64,000 bases of DNA from Armillaria gallica (GCA_037576215.1 JBANDB010000001.1:6014001-6078000); one strand, 5' to 3'; counted from the stretch's first letter, positions 23,649 through 36,365 are shown. Program-made: numbers and translations. Notes: a model not told the origin generated them from the letters alone.

Positions 23649-24971
23649 ATGGCTGTTTCATGCGCTTCTGGCTCTGACCCTTCTGACTCGGAAACTCGTT
23701 CAAATATCCCCGACGACGACAGAATTGCGCCTGAACTGTTTTGGGTAAAACACCAACCCTTCTTGGCTAGTGCGGGCTACATGCTACGACCTCGGTACCA
23801 TCCGAATTGGACTCCTTCTTGGATCAGGAAAGATGGAACAGCGAGATGGAGATTTCGTAAATCTTTCGAGGACGAACACTCTCTACTTGTAAGAAAGTCT
23901 TGCTTTTGAATTGTCGGGCTGACCTCACAGATCCAGACACCGCGTGTCCTGCATGCTGTACGAATGAAAGATGGCGTCAAAGTTGTCATCCGTATCACAC
24001 CCACAGACACGACCGAACTCTCCATGGCCAAGCGTCTTTGCAGCTCTGAACTTCTGCATGAACCACTAAATCATACTGTTCCCATCCTTGATGTCATACC
24101 TATTCCGGATGACGAAGACAAGCGCGTGTTCATGGTGATGCCGATGCTGAAACTGTTCCACGAACCCGAATTTCATTGCCGGTCAGAGTTCGTGGATGCT
24201 TTTCATCAGCTGTTAGAGGCAGGCCCTATCCGTCACTATAATACTCATCCCTGGTCGTCTGATTTTTACTTGCAGGGTCTCGTTTTCATGCACAGTCTCA
24301 ACGTTGCTCACGGGTCAGTTCAACGAAGTCATTATTCGCTCCCTTTTGAACATTTTCCTCCCATAGCGATGTGAGCCCACTCAACTTCCTCATGGACTCC
24401 TCTAAGGTTTGCCCCAAAGGGTACCATTACGCCTCTGAAACAAGTTACGATGGCGTCCACTGGACCCTCCCCGTTTGTCCTCGCTGTCACGTCGGCCCAA
24501 TCCAATACTACATCATCGATTTCGAAAGCACCCAAGAATACCCCGCAGGCAAGGAAACCGCCCTCACAATTCGAAATCTCCGCTGCGGTATACGCTCATC
24601 ACCAGAGTTTTCCCTCGGAGAACCGTGCAATCCATTCAAGTTGGACGTGTACAACGCAGGTGCTACCTTCTTGGAACTTTGCGAGGTAATTTATCATTTC
24701 CGTTTGTTACTCGGCGTCACTTACTCTGGCCATTTAGAAATATGAAGGACTGGATGACTTCAAGCCTCTTTTGCTGGATCTGATGTCCGAGGATCCGCTC
24801 GCCAGGCCTGATATGGAAGATGCTCTCCGGAGGCTTGATGATCTCGTGTCTTTGAACGACAAACTTTGGCTACGCGGCAGGATCTGGAGGCTTTGTGCGT
24901 GGGTCAAGCCTCCTTCGTATTTAATCCAGTATCTGTGGCGCAAGTTCCCGATTCTTCTTCCGTACTTCTGA
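23649..24971 (+). CDS. Kinase-like (pseudokinase) protein, copy 2
   Basis: Exons 23649-23888, 23931-24218, 24276-24313, 24367-24685 and 24738-24971 have exactly the same lengths as in copy 1 (240, 288, 38, 319, 234 nt) and give 372 aa. Introns differ in length (42, 57, 53, 52 nt), which supports the model. The GC-AG intron at 24219-24275 recurs. The degenerate core is shared: VVIR, HGDVSPLN and IDFES. The copies differ at scattered residues but none of the altered catalytic positions has reverted, as expected for a pseudokinase fixed before duplication. Convergent with DUF6535 copy 3, stop-to-stop gap 416 nt. Confidence 0.75.
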
Positions 24972-25234
24972 CGTAAACCACTCTGCTCTCCCGGGGTCAT
25001 TACTTGCGATTACAACTAACCCGCTCGAACAGGGCTAAAGAGGAACACGCGAGAACTGCGCTAGTATGGCATCTGGCCGCGGGTTATGCACCGCACGCAC
25101 GCATGCTCTGCCCTTCCTTCATCGTCTACCACATCTCCGAGTACTAAGTATTACGAAGCCGAATAATACACTCTCAGAGATTTCCTTACGCATCTTGAAT
25201 GAGTTGGCAGAGGGTTAGACTTAGAACCCTCTAG

Positions 25235-25286
25235 TGGTATACCAGTTAGAACATATACTCGAGTGGGTTCGACTTCCACTACTATG
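25235..25286 (+). repeat. SINE-like repeat, family A
   Basis: TGGTATACCAGTTAGAACAT and GTGGGTTCGACTTCCACTAC, between kinase-like copy 2 and DUF6535 copy 3. Confidence 0.6.
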
Positions 25287-25386
25287 ATCAGATAATACGC
25301 TATAAGAGTTTTGAACCATGATTCTTTTTAATGCGTGTCTGGACGACAATTACACGACATCCCAACCTATATGATAGATAAGGTGT

Positions 25387-28300
25387 TTATACTTGACCAT
25401 CACTACTCGCCGCTTCCTTGTTTGTCAACTCTCTATTGCGATGCCACCGGAACCGACGCCAAAGTGACGACGGCAAACGCATGTTCGTTGGTGGATTGTC
25501 CGGACGATCATCCTCATCCTGTTCGAACCCAGCGACGTCCATTCCGTATTCATCCACACCCCCCCCTCGAACGAACACCTGGAATGCCCCCATGCGACAA
25601 GAATAATCTTCCGGATGAATATTCTGATCAAAGTATTCAGGTACAGTGTTGAGTTTCTCCAGACATTGGAGCCAGGACGGATGATTGGGAGATAGGAGAG
25701 CAAGATGTCGAAGAACAGGGTTCGATTTGGTTTCATCTTCATGCACGAGGAGAAGAGCACAAGCGGTGAAGAGGGTTTGAGGCTCGAAAACGTAGTCTCT
25801 GGCCTGCTGGAATATCTGGGAGTCCAATCTATCAGGTACCAACGCAAGAACAAATTCACAAACGACCGCTACTACGTCCTGTAGGTTTATCGCTCCCCAA
25901 CGAGACAGATCTGCCACCGAGTCAAAGAGGCGCCGGGTAATAAAATGTCCAACAGCTTGGTTTATGAAAAGGGGAGATGAGAAAAAATGAAGAGCGAGTT
26001 CAGTCGCTGGTGTGAATCGTTGAATATCCTCCTCGAAGCGCACATCATGTTTATTAGGATATAGTTTCCATTCATCATCTTCGAAAGCAATTCAAACTGA
26101 CTTTGCAGCTAATTCTGGGGTACACCAGTCCTCGGGAAGGAAGCGAGGGCGATGTGATGTGGAATTGAGTACTCGGAGAAAGATGAGTAAGGCGATGCAA
26201 CAATCTGTAACATATGCTGGCCTCCCATTGCCAAAGTCGGCCGAGGAGATCATCTTGTACAGGAGCTTTAAGACCGCATGACGATTCACATCCAAACCAA
26301 AAGAAGGGATGCACTCGTCGACGAGCGAAAACTTGTTAACGTCCAGATGAACTCCAATGTTGAGCAAAACTCGGCTGATGAAAGTGCAACTGTAACAGAA
26401 TGGATCATTAGGTTTGCCGTAGAAAAACTTGGGAATGTCTCAAACAGAGGGCGAGCTGGCCATTTTGAGGAGAAAACATAACTTGGGGTCCTGAGGTGGC
26501 TCAGGGAATTCGTTAGTGGGATCAAGATAGTCAATGCCATCCCGGATGTTTCGGATATCTACATGACCCTGGATGATGGTCTCAAAGACGTATTGGTACA
26601 GACATGTCCAGATGGCCTCACGAAGAGAGACCGGTTCATCCACTTCTGGTGAAGGCAAGGAAATCTTCAATCCCGTGGGAATAAATGCTACCTCCTTACG
26701 GGGCGGAGGTTTTAAGGCTCCCGAAGTGAAGACTAGGGGAAAGGGAGGAAACATAGGATGCCAAAAGGAGGTAGGCATCTCGTTTAAGAGCAAGGTAACA
26801 TTAATACTTGAACCCGATGTGTGGAGCATGCGTAGTATTGAGGCCCATACAATAGGCTGCAAACGAAGGTGTGACTTGCCCATCAAGGCGGTGATGGCTG
26901 TATCTGACAACGAGGGCCGGAGCTTAGCATCTTGCCAGGACATTGCGACAGATTGCAGAGCTGCGAAAGTGCCCGGGGGTAACATATTCTTTACAACTCG
27001 TAGGGGATACATCAAATCGGGCGTAGCTGCGAAGCGAAGATATATGCGAATGTAACGGCTCAACTCCCTTTCGATGAAAGGGTTGTCACGCTTGCCATTA
27101 CGCAATGTCTGTAGAAGCTCGACGATAACGGGCTCTAGCGCAGATTGTTCCAATCGGAGCATTAAAGAGTCCATTGATTGGTGCGTTGGAGATTCCACCT
27201 GCGACGTCAGAGAGGTGACTGACCTCAGCGGTAATGCGCTCAGTGATTGTACAACAACATTGCGGACGCTAGGGTTGGACGAGATCTCAAACAGCCAAGA
27301 GAGAGCGTATAGATCGATGTCATCAGCACTGAGGCCTACAGCTGCGTGTTCAGCAGCTCGTAAAGAGCGAACTTGCTGTTCGAGCACCATTCCCGAGGCC
27401 TCCTTTGTGTGCTCAGTGCCCTTTTCGGTCTCCGCTTTCCCTGGGTGCCCACGATCGAGAAAATGAGAGGTAACCCAGTCATGGAGTCGATTGGCATAAG
27501 CGTATATCGGGAACATGTACTCCACTAACGGGGTCCTGTAAGGGCATGATGGATATATGATAGGCAGGAAGTTGGTGATGAAGTAGGCGGCAAATGATGT
27601 GAATGCGATGGATCCGACAGCAGATGCAATTGGTACGCGTAGAGGGATAAGGAAAAGAACCAAACCTGCGAGGAAGATGCCGAGCGACAGGCTCATAAGG
27701 ACGGGTAGCATCCCGATAATGAGATCGACACCCCATCGCTCTAGCCCCATGTATCGGAAATGACGCACACGACACCTATCCCGTGGTGTCCCAGATGGAA
27801 CCGACATATACTGGTGGATCCATTGCTTCGTCAAAACAGCGAACAGCGCAGTAGTGAGACTGAGCGAGAGGCTGACGAACCAAAGGCCATTCACCCATGA
27901 ATCGGAAGCTGTGGGATGAAAATCCGAGAACGGAGTAAGGCCTGAACGGGGAACGTCGTTCACAGAGGAACCGTTGCCTGCCGCTCGCTGAACGTTGATC
28001 AGCTCAAACAAAAGTGAGGCAGTGACCGAACTGCTGTCGACCTGGAGACTCTGTGAGGTCTGCGCCACAAACGTGGTGACCACTGCAGAGAAAAGACCCG
28101 CCTAATCATTGACATCTATCAATGATGGCGGTATAATTTTCGACGTGGCACTCACAAAAACTAGGAGAACATCTAATCCATCCCGCCATCCCTCCACCCT
28201 CTCGATATCATATGCGGCACACTCCTCCAGATATGTTCTCCATACCCTGGCAAGGGGTCCAAACTCCTCATGCTCCTTATCGTCCGGAAATTTTTCTTCG

Positions 28301-28598
28301 TAGTTAAATGGATCATTTCCTGCACTCGTAATGAGATGTGTGGCAAGTCCTTGCAATGAATTCACGCACCTTTCACTATATATTCACGACGCTGGATTCC
28401 CATCATGCCGCGGGTTGATTTTCGTCGTCGTCGGGAGAAATAGGCCGTTAAATTCTCGACTAGCTGCTGAATTTTGATCTCCAGCTGGGAATCGTCTTCT
28501 GAGTCATCAGGCGTCTCTGTATGGGTCTCGTTTCGAGCACTGGAAGAGCTTTGTGAGTCTTCATCGTCGGTGCTTTGCGCGGAATTGATTGAAGGCAT
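25387..28598 (-). pseudogene. DUF6535 gene, copy 3, with two nonsense codons
   Basis: Exons 28598-28370, 28319-28156 and 28101-25387 have the family's lengths and splice sites, and the third exon is a multiple of three long, so there is no net frameshift. Two in-frame stops interrupt it: TGA at 26442-26440, where the other copies have TGG in ASSPSVWDIPK, and TGA at 26094-26092, where copy 5 has CGA (Arg) and copies 2 and 4 CAA. Everything else, including all membrane segments, reads through. Either the gene is recently dead or a C-terminally truncated protein of about 685 aa that keeps the membrane region is made. The first stop is a G-to-A change; the second is a C-to-T change from either ancestral codon. 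Confidence 0.8.
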
Positions 28599-29280
28599 GG
28601 CTTTCGAGGGAGGAGAGGAAAGAGTCAGCTAGGCACCGTGACGCCCGGTCACGACCATTTCTCCATCTGATCTACATCCATTGAACGACTTTTCTTCATA
28701 CGGATCGTTGAGTCTGGTTTACGAGACTACATCTGATCAGCTGATGATGCTGCTGTCCTGCTGATGCAACAAGCGCCCTCCAAGAATCTAGACGGCCTGA
28801 GATAGTGCTGTGTGGATGTGTATAGGACTACCTGACACTTTTTAGGCTGAGCTGCAGCTGGACGAACATCGAAGGGGCAGCCCAAGTTGAGCCAAGTAGT
28901 TCAGGTTGTTGCCGAGAGGGTGGCGAAAGTCACTGCTCTCACGAGCTCAGGCAGTCGCTGACAGGCGTAGAGGTTGATTGCGAAAACCCGAGCTAGACTA
29001 TGTACGGTGTACTATCCGTTTATGTACTGCATGAATAACAAGTAAAAGGGAAAAGCCGGAGCAGTGAAGGATAGGGGAAAGGAGTAAGGTAAAAGAATCG
29101 ACATGTAACATACTTCTAGAGTCGGAGAAGGAGTTCGAGGCTGCTTTCGCCTGGCCAACAAGGTTAGGCACTACAAGTAGGTAGGGTAGAATAGCGTACT
29201 AGGATGAATCTTTTTTAAAGAAAATGCAACGTAAGTAAGCGAAAGTTTTGATGGAAGAAAGTAAACATCACAAGACTAAT

Positions 29281-29830
29281 TTTCCGCATTCTGTGTGGCA
29301 GCATCTTCCTTCTCGCCGTTCACATCGATATCAGGGTCGCCCTCCGCATCGTCGTGTCCATTGCTGTTGTTAAACGAGCCCCGGATAAACAAACTGCAGC
29401 AGACGCTCTGAATCCTAGTCCGAGCTCGAAAGGAAATCAGACAGCTGATCACGGTCGTCCTCCCAAAGTTCTTGGCCCTGAGGAATAGGGTGCGACTGAG
29501 AAATCAGCCGTCGTCGTACTCGCGTTCTGGAAAGATGACATAGCCGGCAATTTGAAAGCTTTGGGAATGAAGAGGATGGGCATATCAACCTTGAGCTTGC
29601 GAGCGGTGGGAGTGGGATTGTCAAGGTGCGTGAGGTGATAGTCGCTAGATGAGTTGTCCCACTCAGCGAATTTGTCCTCTGCAGGTCCCGCGTTGTACGA
29701 AGCCGCAATGATGGAGTACTCGTGGCGAAGCTGGCAGCAGACGCCAAGGCCTTTGGTTTTGTGGGTGTGGCGGAGGAGGTCGTGGTGGTCGATGCATCGA
29801 AGCATGGTACATTGTATCCTTGTGGACTGA
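29281..29830 (-). pseudogene. Unidentified gene remnant, copy 1
   Basis: On the minus strand an open stretch holds SIIAASYNAGPAEDKFAEW and YHLTHLDNPTPTARKLKVD; its counterpart at 56705-57380 conserves these better than the other frames. The same strand ends with an acidic tail, GHDDAEGDPDIDVNGEKED, and a stop at 29281. Stops and frame changes separate the two parts in both copies. Exon structure is unresolved and I do not recognise the family. Confidence 0.35.
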
Positions 29831-30593
29831 CGGCGGATTATGGTCGCAAGGAAACCATGATGTTGAATGCCCGTCAGTACAGCGTGATTCGTAGTGCGCT
29901 TATTATGTTCTTCGCCCCGAGTCTTTCTCGTGAGCTTCAGCTACCTGGATAAACGTTGAGTGCACTGTACTATGGCGTGAATATGAGACGCTCAAAAGCA
30001 ATAGTAAGACACTTACAGTAAACACAATTCATAAATAGACAGAGAATTATGATATTTTGACATCGCAGATGTGGTACTCGGTGCTCATGCGTGTTTTGTG
30101 AGTTGATATCGCCCACAGAGGCCGTCTAATAGGGAACCAATAGGCTATGAAGGGGTCGATGAAATAATCTCGGAGCGGGAATCGCTCTTTCTAACCAATT
30201 GCACCGACATCTTCTTCGACTCTGGCAGCTGATCAATTCTATAAATACGATGAGAAAATATGGACCTAACTCATGCGGAACAGGTTCTCGTCCGGCCCAA
30301 GTACCTTTTCAGCATTATGCTGACTATTCAGATAGTCTTGTGTTGTTAGTGAAAGAATGCTTCGGTCCCACTTCAGGGTTTCTACCAGCTCCTGACTCTT
30401 AGAGTCGCCGGCAAGGTTCACCTGAATCTATGAGATGCTCCGAATACATGTCATTTTACCAAAACTATCACTCTCGCTTTGTCGACCATCGAAAGCTGAT
30501 CAGCTTGTCGACAGTAAGATCTTGTAGACTTTTCAGGTAACTGTCAGTCATACTATTGGATCCTAGTAGACGGAAACACTACATGTAGGCGCA

Positions 30594-30629
30594 TTGCCCC
30601 GCACTAGATTTGACTCCCAGCTAGATGAT
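30594..30629 (+). repeat. SINE-like repeat, family B, shortened
   Basis: TAGGCGCATTG joined directly to GCACTAGATTTGACTCCCAG; lacks about 14 nt present at 58905. Confidence 0.45.
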
Positions 30630-30879
30630 GCGTGCGCATCGACAAACAAGGCTTTTTATCTGAGCTTTTCCTTTCTCACGAATATCAGATGGAGACCCTT
30701 TTACGTCTCTTCCTGGGATTTGCGCATGCCCAGAACGTTTGTCAAAAACAAAGGAGTCGGAAGAGCCTGACGTCTGCTTTGGGTCGCAAAGATCTTGGCA
30801 TTGCGAAGAAGATACAAACTCCTAATACTCTTGGGCTGCGTGCAGCAGATTCGTTCATCGTACATCCACGGTCCTGAGC

Positions 30880-31910
30880 GCCAACACTTTTTCAATGAAA
30901 TCGCCATAAAGCATGCCCCTACCTTTTTGAGAGTTGATGGCATGACCCTCTCGCCTAGTCGGTACGCTCACCGAATCTAATGGAACTCTCTGCCGGCCTG
31001 AATCCTTCATATCCGAACGTATGAGGCCCAGCGAGGAGGTTTGCTCCGTTAATAAGAGCAAGACGGGGGAGTACAACTTTGGGAGAGCGAGGATGTTCAT
31101 TGTCCTTGCCGAGTGGCCGAGGATGTAAATGTCAGAGTTGGGGAAGGGCGGGTTATCTACAACCCATTGCATCACGTCCCTGACGTCCTGAGTTGCGCTG
31201 GGGTACTGGGAAACCTGTGGTAGTTGGGGACGACGGTGATGAAGCTGCAAGGGGCAGAGAAGGAGCCGAGCCGGGGGCGGGGAGCGAGTGCCCGCCCACG
31301 TAGTACCCGCCGCCGTGTGAGAATACGAGCATCAGAGCATCGGGGCGGATTCGGAGATAGTACACCTCGAGTTTGTGGCGGTTAGTTGGGATTCTCGCAC
31401 CGCCTTCTCGACTGACACGCGCTTGGATTTTGGGATGGGAATGAAGACATTTTATGCTGCCGAAGTAGGTCAGCGATAGCATAATGTAAGAGACAAGACG
31501 TACTCGGCACCAAGATATCTCCCATTGATGTGTTCCATGGTTCGCTGCAATGTTTGCCACCATCACCCGCTCGTATTATACCAAAAAAAAAACCTGGTCT
31601 CATCCTCAAACAAAGCACGAGATTTTGTTGCAAGATAGGTGAGCTTGGATGAGAGTATCGAGTGCTCCGGCTAATGCAGTTGGCGCGCGAGAAGTCGGAT
31701 AGTCTTCTTAATCGATCCAGGTTTGCCTTTGAGGATGGAGTTGAATGCAATGTCTGTTCGAGCCGGTCAGTGATATTACCAAAATGTAAGAGAGAAGAAA
31801 CGTACTCGGTAGCAGGACATCTTTCATCTCTCCCCCTTGAATCTGCTCCGTGGCTTGTTCGATGTTTACTGCTGTCGCCCATGCATGAAAGAGTCGCCCT
31901 CGTCGACCAT
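30880..31910 (-). pseudogene. alpha/beta-hydrolase remnants, set 5
   Basis: The best preserved hydrolase segments. LMLVFSHGGGYYVGGHSLP (about 31270-31330) has an intact HGGG-type oxyanion loop. QYPSATQDVRDVMQWVVDN and NSDIYILGHSARTMNIL (about 31100-31200) keep the nucleophile Ser in GHSAR. A leader with DILVPSTSCLLHYAIADLL lies near 31450-31520 and a second near 31800. Frame changes between these parts (near 31250) and an absent C-terminal His region make it non-functional as read. Confidence 0.5.
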
Positions 31911-32163
31911 GGCATGTTGTGAGATAGTGACCGACTAGATGAGTAATGTCAACGAGATCTTAAGAGGTACTGTACGCCGGCCAACGAGATGCACGATGAA
32001 TGCGGGGTAGGGCACATCGCAGTGTACGTCTAAGAGGGAAACTGCAAATTCAAATTAGAACTGAAAGTCACATAACGGTCACAACTAGCCCCTTTTTCGC
32101 TCAATTACTCATGTGGGAAAATTTTACCTCAAGAGTGAACACAAGGATCTTAATCCGTCTCTT

Positions 32164-32236
32164 GAGTAGTACATCGGAAAGTATACACGGCCGTGATCCA
32201 TTTGGATGTACGTGAGGGTTCGACTCCCAACAAGAC
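32164..32236 (+). repeat. SINE-like repeat, family C
   Basis: GAGTAGTACATCGGAAAGTA and GTGAGGGTTCGACTCCCAAC. No kinase-like gene follows here, unlike 11873 and 23132; only a 100-nt stretch near 32290-32400 resembles the kinase upstream region. Confidence 0.5.
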
Positions 32237-32399
32237 AAACATACTTCATAGTGATAATCACATATTTTGGCCGACAATGTCACTCTCCGTGGTTCCGTCA
32301 TCGTTTACATTACCTCAACATCTCAGCTTGCAAAAATTTCGTTGTCCTCTGCTAGGCGGTTTGGAAATATGCAGATGGATGGGCGGCGACTCGTCAACC

Positions 32400-33110
32400 T
32401 TCTTCGGCCATGTCTTGTTTGCCATCTTTGGCAAGAACACTGCTCTAATGCTTCAGAACACATTCTCTGGTAGTATATTGGTCCTTACGCGTGCCTATTA
32501 TATGTCCACGGTCGGGTTTTGCACGTAAACTCAGTTCGAATCGCAGTCAGAGAGTTACCAGAACTACCGGGACATCCTTTTTATCCGCCGTTCATGCCAA
32601 GACGCAAGTTCAGCTGACGAGTGGGCATTTGGAAAACCAGTAGCCCCCTAGTTCCATCGTTGGAGCGGCGAAGAATCTGTGTACGACGTTGGTCGGATGG
32701 TGGGGTCGGGAACGTAGATCAAGAGATGTCCGGAAATGACAACGAAGAAGCTGGAGTTGTGGCGAGGACTGCGTGTGTCCGTCACCGTCGAAGAGAGTAT
32801 GCGACATTTGAGTTGGTGCGCCCTGTGTTTCCCGCCAGTCAAAGGGCAGAATAATCCCGGGCCCGCTTCTCTTCCTTGGAATTGCTGCACTATATCAAAG
32901 ACTCATTGCCATTCACAAGTCCTGGCACTCTGGGTACCGACAGATATCCATCACACTCGCTCAAAAGCCGACTTGTGTTCCAATGCTCACCACATGCAAT
33001 TAAACTTCACTCATCGAATACAGGACCACTGAGATGGACGGTGGATATGCATACGACGGAAAAATGCAAAACCCCCAATAGCGTGCATGCAACTTTGATA
33101 CCAGTCCTGT
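32400..33110. other. No recognisable gene
   Basis: Short open frames on both strands with no family resemblance. The kinase-like and HNH-type genes expected from the cassette order are missing. Confidence 0.4.
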
Positions 33111-33119
33111 CCTGAGCGT

Positions 33120-34330
33120 CAAATGTGATCGCGACCATCTGAGACAAACTCGACGCACGATATGTCTCTTATATTCGACCTCGTCAAACTTTTCGGGAGT
33201 GGAGGGAACACCACCGGTACCTAACGAGAGCCTCGGATTTGGTACACTCGCCAAATCCAACAACACTTGCAGAATCCTCCACTTGGTCTTAACGTTCCGA
33301 GGCTTGATGATAGATGTGAGGGCGGGAAGCGTGCATGCGGGTATGTAGAAGCCGCAGCTATATAGAAGACGTCAGCCTCCCACCGATACCCTTCGAGTCG
33401 GTACGATAGGCTCACAGAATCCAACAATGCCATTGGCCCAATCTTCTGCTTAGCCTCGGCGTAAGACAACTTCATATCTGCTGGCCACATGCACCGCTCA
33501 GAGAGGAGGACCGCACATTTGATATCAGGGTGCAAGGCAGTGGAGTGAAACTCCGGAAGATCGAGGATGGCGAACATGTTTATCGCTTCTGCAGAATGAC
33601 AGAATGTGACCTGTTGCGTCGCATCTTGAACGTCTTGAGCTGTGGCAGGGAGTTGGACACCCAAGCCGACGAGGCGGTATTCAGGGACGATGGTGATGAA
33701 CGTCGCGGGGGCGGGTAGCGTGTGTGCACCCATGTAGACCCTGCGGCTGTATGAGAAGACGGAGATCAGGATGTCCATGTCAGGGCATGGGGAGGGCAGT
33801 AGACGTCGAGTGTGACACGTTCAGTTGGGTGGTATTGGGGTATTCTCGCGTTAGATTCCAAATTGACGGGCCTTCGGCTTCGGAAAGCGCGTTGATTCCT
33901 CTTCAAGTGGGTCAGCAATAGCAAAACGTAAGAGACAAGACGTACTCGGCACCAAGATATCGCTTATGTCTCTACCTTGGATCTGTGCGATTTTTTCTAT
34001 GGTCCACTGGATGTTGACCACCATTGCCTGTCCATCGTATATGGAAAGAAATCTGGTCTCGTCGTCAAACAATGCACGGGACGTCATTGTAGGATTGGTG
34101 AGCTGAGGCCCTTGTGTCGTCCAGGCCTCGCAGACGAGAACCGGGTCAGGTTCTTGCATGGTCTTCTCAGTTGACGCGCATTTGGCTTTGAAATTTAAGG
34201 ATGGATGAATGCATCTAGTACTGTTCAGGGAGGTCAATATTGCTAGTAGAAATGAAAATGGAAGGAAAAGGACGTACTCGACGGCAAGAGTCTCTCCCTT
34301 CGACCCGTAACATTTTCTCTATAGCTTGTT
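33120..34330 (-). pseudogene. alpha/beta-hydrolase remnants, set 6
   Basis: A leader at 34090-33960 (ALFDDETRFLSIYDGQAM, then IQGRDISDILV) is followed by ARIPQYHPTERVTLDVYCPP (about 33795-33855), then, after a frame change near 33775, a 185-codon open stretch 33778-33221. That stretch has FITIVPEYRLVG, AQDVQDATQQ, FCHSAEAINMF in place of GHSAG, and SERCMWPADMKLSYAEAKQ. The segment between the oxyanion loop and FITIVPEYR is deleted. A diverged paralogue compared with sets 1-5. Confidence 0.5.
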
Positions 34331-34929
34331 AGATGCTTGGCGCTATTCTATACTGCGACGACAGGTTGTGCTCCCATAAGGATGAGCGGAGCGTCGGGTT
34401 CGAGAAGATTGACGCGAACTGTGAGGCCATTCCAGGTGAGAGCGAGTTTATGAGGACACGAAAGTCGTAGGCCCAAAGTCGTGTTCAAGCCAAGGTCACA
34501 CCGTCACTGTCACAATGTTTCCTCTTTTGTTCCTCTTTCGATCTCGGACGCCGACGCGGCCTTCTTGACAAATAGCTAAAACCACAAGACTAATCCAGGC
34601 ATCAAGCAGTGCTGTTCAGTTGACGGCGAGTGACGTTCTCATCTATGTGGAGATGCGATTATCTGCTGCGCACAGCATTAGACCACGACCTTCGAGACGC
34701 TCGGGTCCTATCATCAAGGTTCTCCGTCTATGTACACTGAGTTAAAGGAGAACGCCCAAACTCGGACCCGGGGCTCAGCTGAAAACTTCATTCGCATTAG
34801 ATGCTCTCTTTTCCTCCTCTGGTCTTAACGTTCAATCCAGTTCAACGCTCCCCTTGTTTCGTGTCTGCCTCTGTGTTCAAATTCCTCAAACGAGCGTCCT
34901 CGTCACTGTACTCTGGTGATGCATTGACC

Positions 34930-34978
34930 ACTGGTATGATGACCAACAGTCTCGGGTTCGATTCCCCACTGAAGATTC
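34930..34978 (+). repeat. tRNA-derived SINE-like repeat
   Basis: ACTGGTATGATGACCAACAG and CTCGGGTTCGATTCCCCACT. It opens a 1.6-kb stretch (34930-36576) with six such repeats and no gene. Confidence 0.45.
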
Positions 34979-35395
34979 GTAAAGGGGCAAATCATTTTGT
35001 TCTCATTCGAGCCGGGCCGTGAAGCTTAACTTCTTCCCTTTCAAGAGACGGTTAGCTCTCCATTTTTGGCAGCCTATCCTTCGTTTATAGCCACAGGGAA
35101 CCTAAAATGCGTCTACTCTTCTCTCCCTTTGGTGATGCATCGTGGTTTTCTACTGTGACATCCAAGCATGATCCCGTGCCAACTTAGCTTGACCTTTTAT
35201 TCATGGTTCCCACATAACTTAGTCCCATGTGAATATTTCCACACTTCGATATAGTGCGATTGAACTCTTTTGCATCAGGCCCTCGCCCACCCGATATCAT
35301 CATTCAGAAGGCCTGCGGTATCAAGCATTTCGGCGCTCCCTTTGTTTCGCGTCTTTCTCTCTCTGTTCGCCTTTCCTTTAGACTTGCCTTCTCAC

Positions 35396-35444
35396 AGTGT
35401 AGTGGCCACAACACATAGAGCTCGGGTTCGATTCCCATCTGGAG
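35396..35444 (+). repeat. tRNA-derived SINE-like repeat
   Basis: GTGTAGTGGCCACAACACAT and CTCGGGTTCGATTCCCATCT; same downstream context as 34930. Confidence 0.45.
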
Positions 35445-35640
35445 ATCAAATAGGTTGATGAGACTCATGTTTTGTTCTCCGCCGTGGTACTTGGCTTCCT
35501 CCTTCTGATGGCCGTCAAGTCATTGGCTCGTCCCTTTGCTCATACAGTCCTTGCCGTGTCCGCATCTCTGAGCAGTATTATGAAGGTGTACACTCTTGGA
35601 GCTTTTCCTACGCATCTTGAATGAATTTGGACCTAGAGCA

Positions 35641-35696
35641 GCCTTACCGGTTAGAACCTGGAACACATGAATGGGTTCGATCCCCACTACTACGAC
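35641..35696 (+). repeat. SINE-like repeat, family A
   Basis: TTACCGGTTAGAACCTGGAA and ATGGGTTCGATCCCCACTAC. Confidence 0.5.
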
Positions 35697-35900
35697 TATA
35701 TGGCATTGATAGGGCACCATTTCGAACCTTGCATCTTTTTAAACCAATTTCATGCACAGCATTACTTCCTACGGAGATTCTATTTTTGCCGCCGTCACCT
35801 TTCCCGGGGATGTACACTTCTGTAAGTAAAGACAATGAAAACGCTCCTATTTCCTCTCGCCAATTAGTGTACATTTAACTCCCTTTCACCTGTCTCTTTG

Positions 35901-35922
35901 TTCGACTCCCATGCGAGAAATG
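35901..35922 (+). repeat. SINE-like repeat, family D, 3' part only
   Basis: GTTCGACTCCCATGCGAGAA without a recognisable A-box. Confidence 0.35.
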
Positions 35923-36309
35923 CAAGTAATATATCCTTCGAACCCTTTTTACCAGATTTCGGCTGGATAGCCTTTTTCTCCAGACTGCGGAGGGTCAATA
36001 AATCGGATGCCAGGATCTATGAGTGCATGGGACAGAGAGCTGGGTTCGATTAGTGGTATCTTAACTTGCATTTAGGGCGGAGGACCCTTCTTGCCAGCGG
36101 AATGCGAAACACTTACGCACGAACCCTTTTATGTCCCTGGCTGACGGAGTCTAAGGATACCCAGACGCAATTAGTCATATCCGCTTAAATGTATATTGCG
36201 GCTTCAATACTGGGTGGAAGGTAAGGGACACCCGATTGTAGTGGTGTTTAGTTGTATTCTTGGGTTGGAGCTTTCCTTACACCATCTGATTCTTGAATTG
36301 ACAGTCTCC

Positions 36310-36365
36310 AGTGGTATACCGGTTCAGAACACAATTGGGTGGGTTCGACTCCCAGCTACTACCAT
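36310..36365 (+). repeat. SINE-like repeat, family A
   Basis: TGGTATACCGGTTCAGAACA and GTGGGTTCGACTCCCAGCTA, with the TTTTTAAACC-like tail. Confidence 0.5.

Larger units (their letters stand above)
28741..30980. repeat. Segmental duplicate, matches 56205-59290
   Basis: Both copies begin in the DUF6535 upstream region (GATGCTGCTGTCCTGCTGATG), run through an unidentified gene remnant, a family B SINE, and into a hydrolase remnant. The copy at 56205 contains an extra 848-bp transposon; here the empty site reads GATGAAATAATCTCGGAGC near 30160. Confidence 0.75.

Noticed and set aside
26440..28083. Separate 547-aa gene
   Set aside because: It is the 5' part of exon 3 of DUF6535 copy 3, ended by a nonsense codon; upstream exons 1 and 2 have the family's normal splice sites.
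33221..33778. Intact 185-aa hydrolase
   Set aside because: The frame opens inside the domain, lacks the oxyanion loop to FITIVPEYR segment, and its nucleophile elbow is CHSAE.
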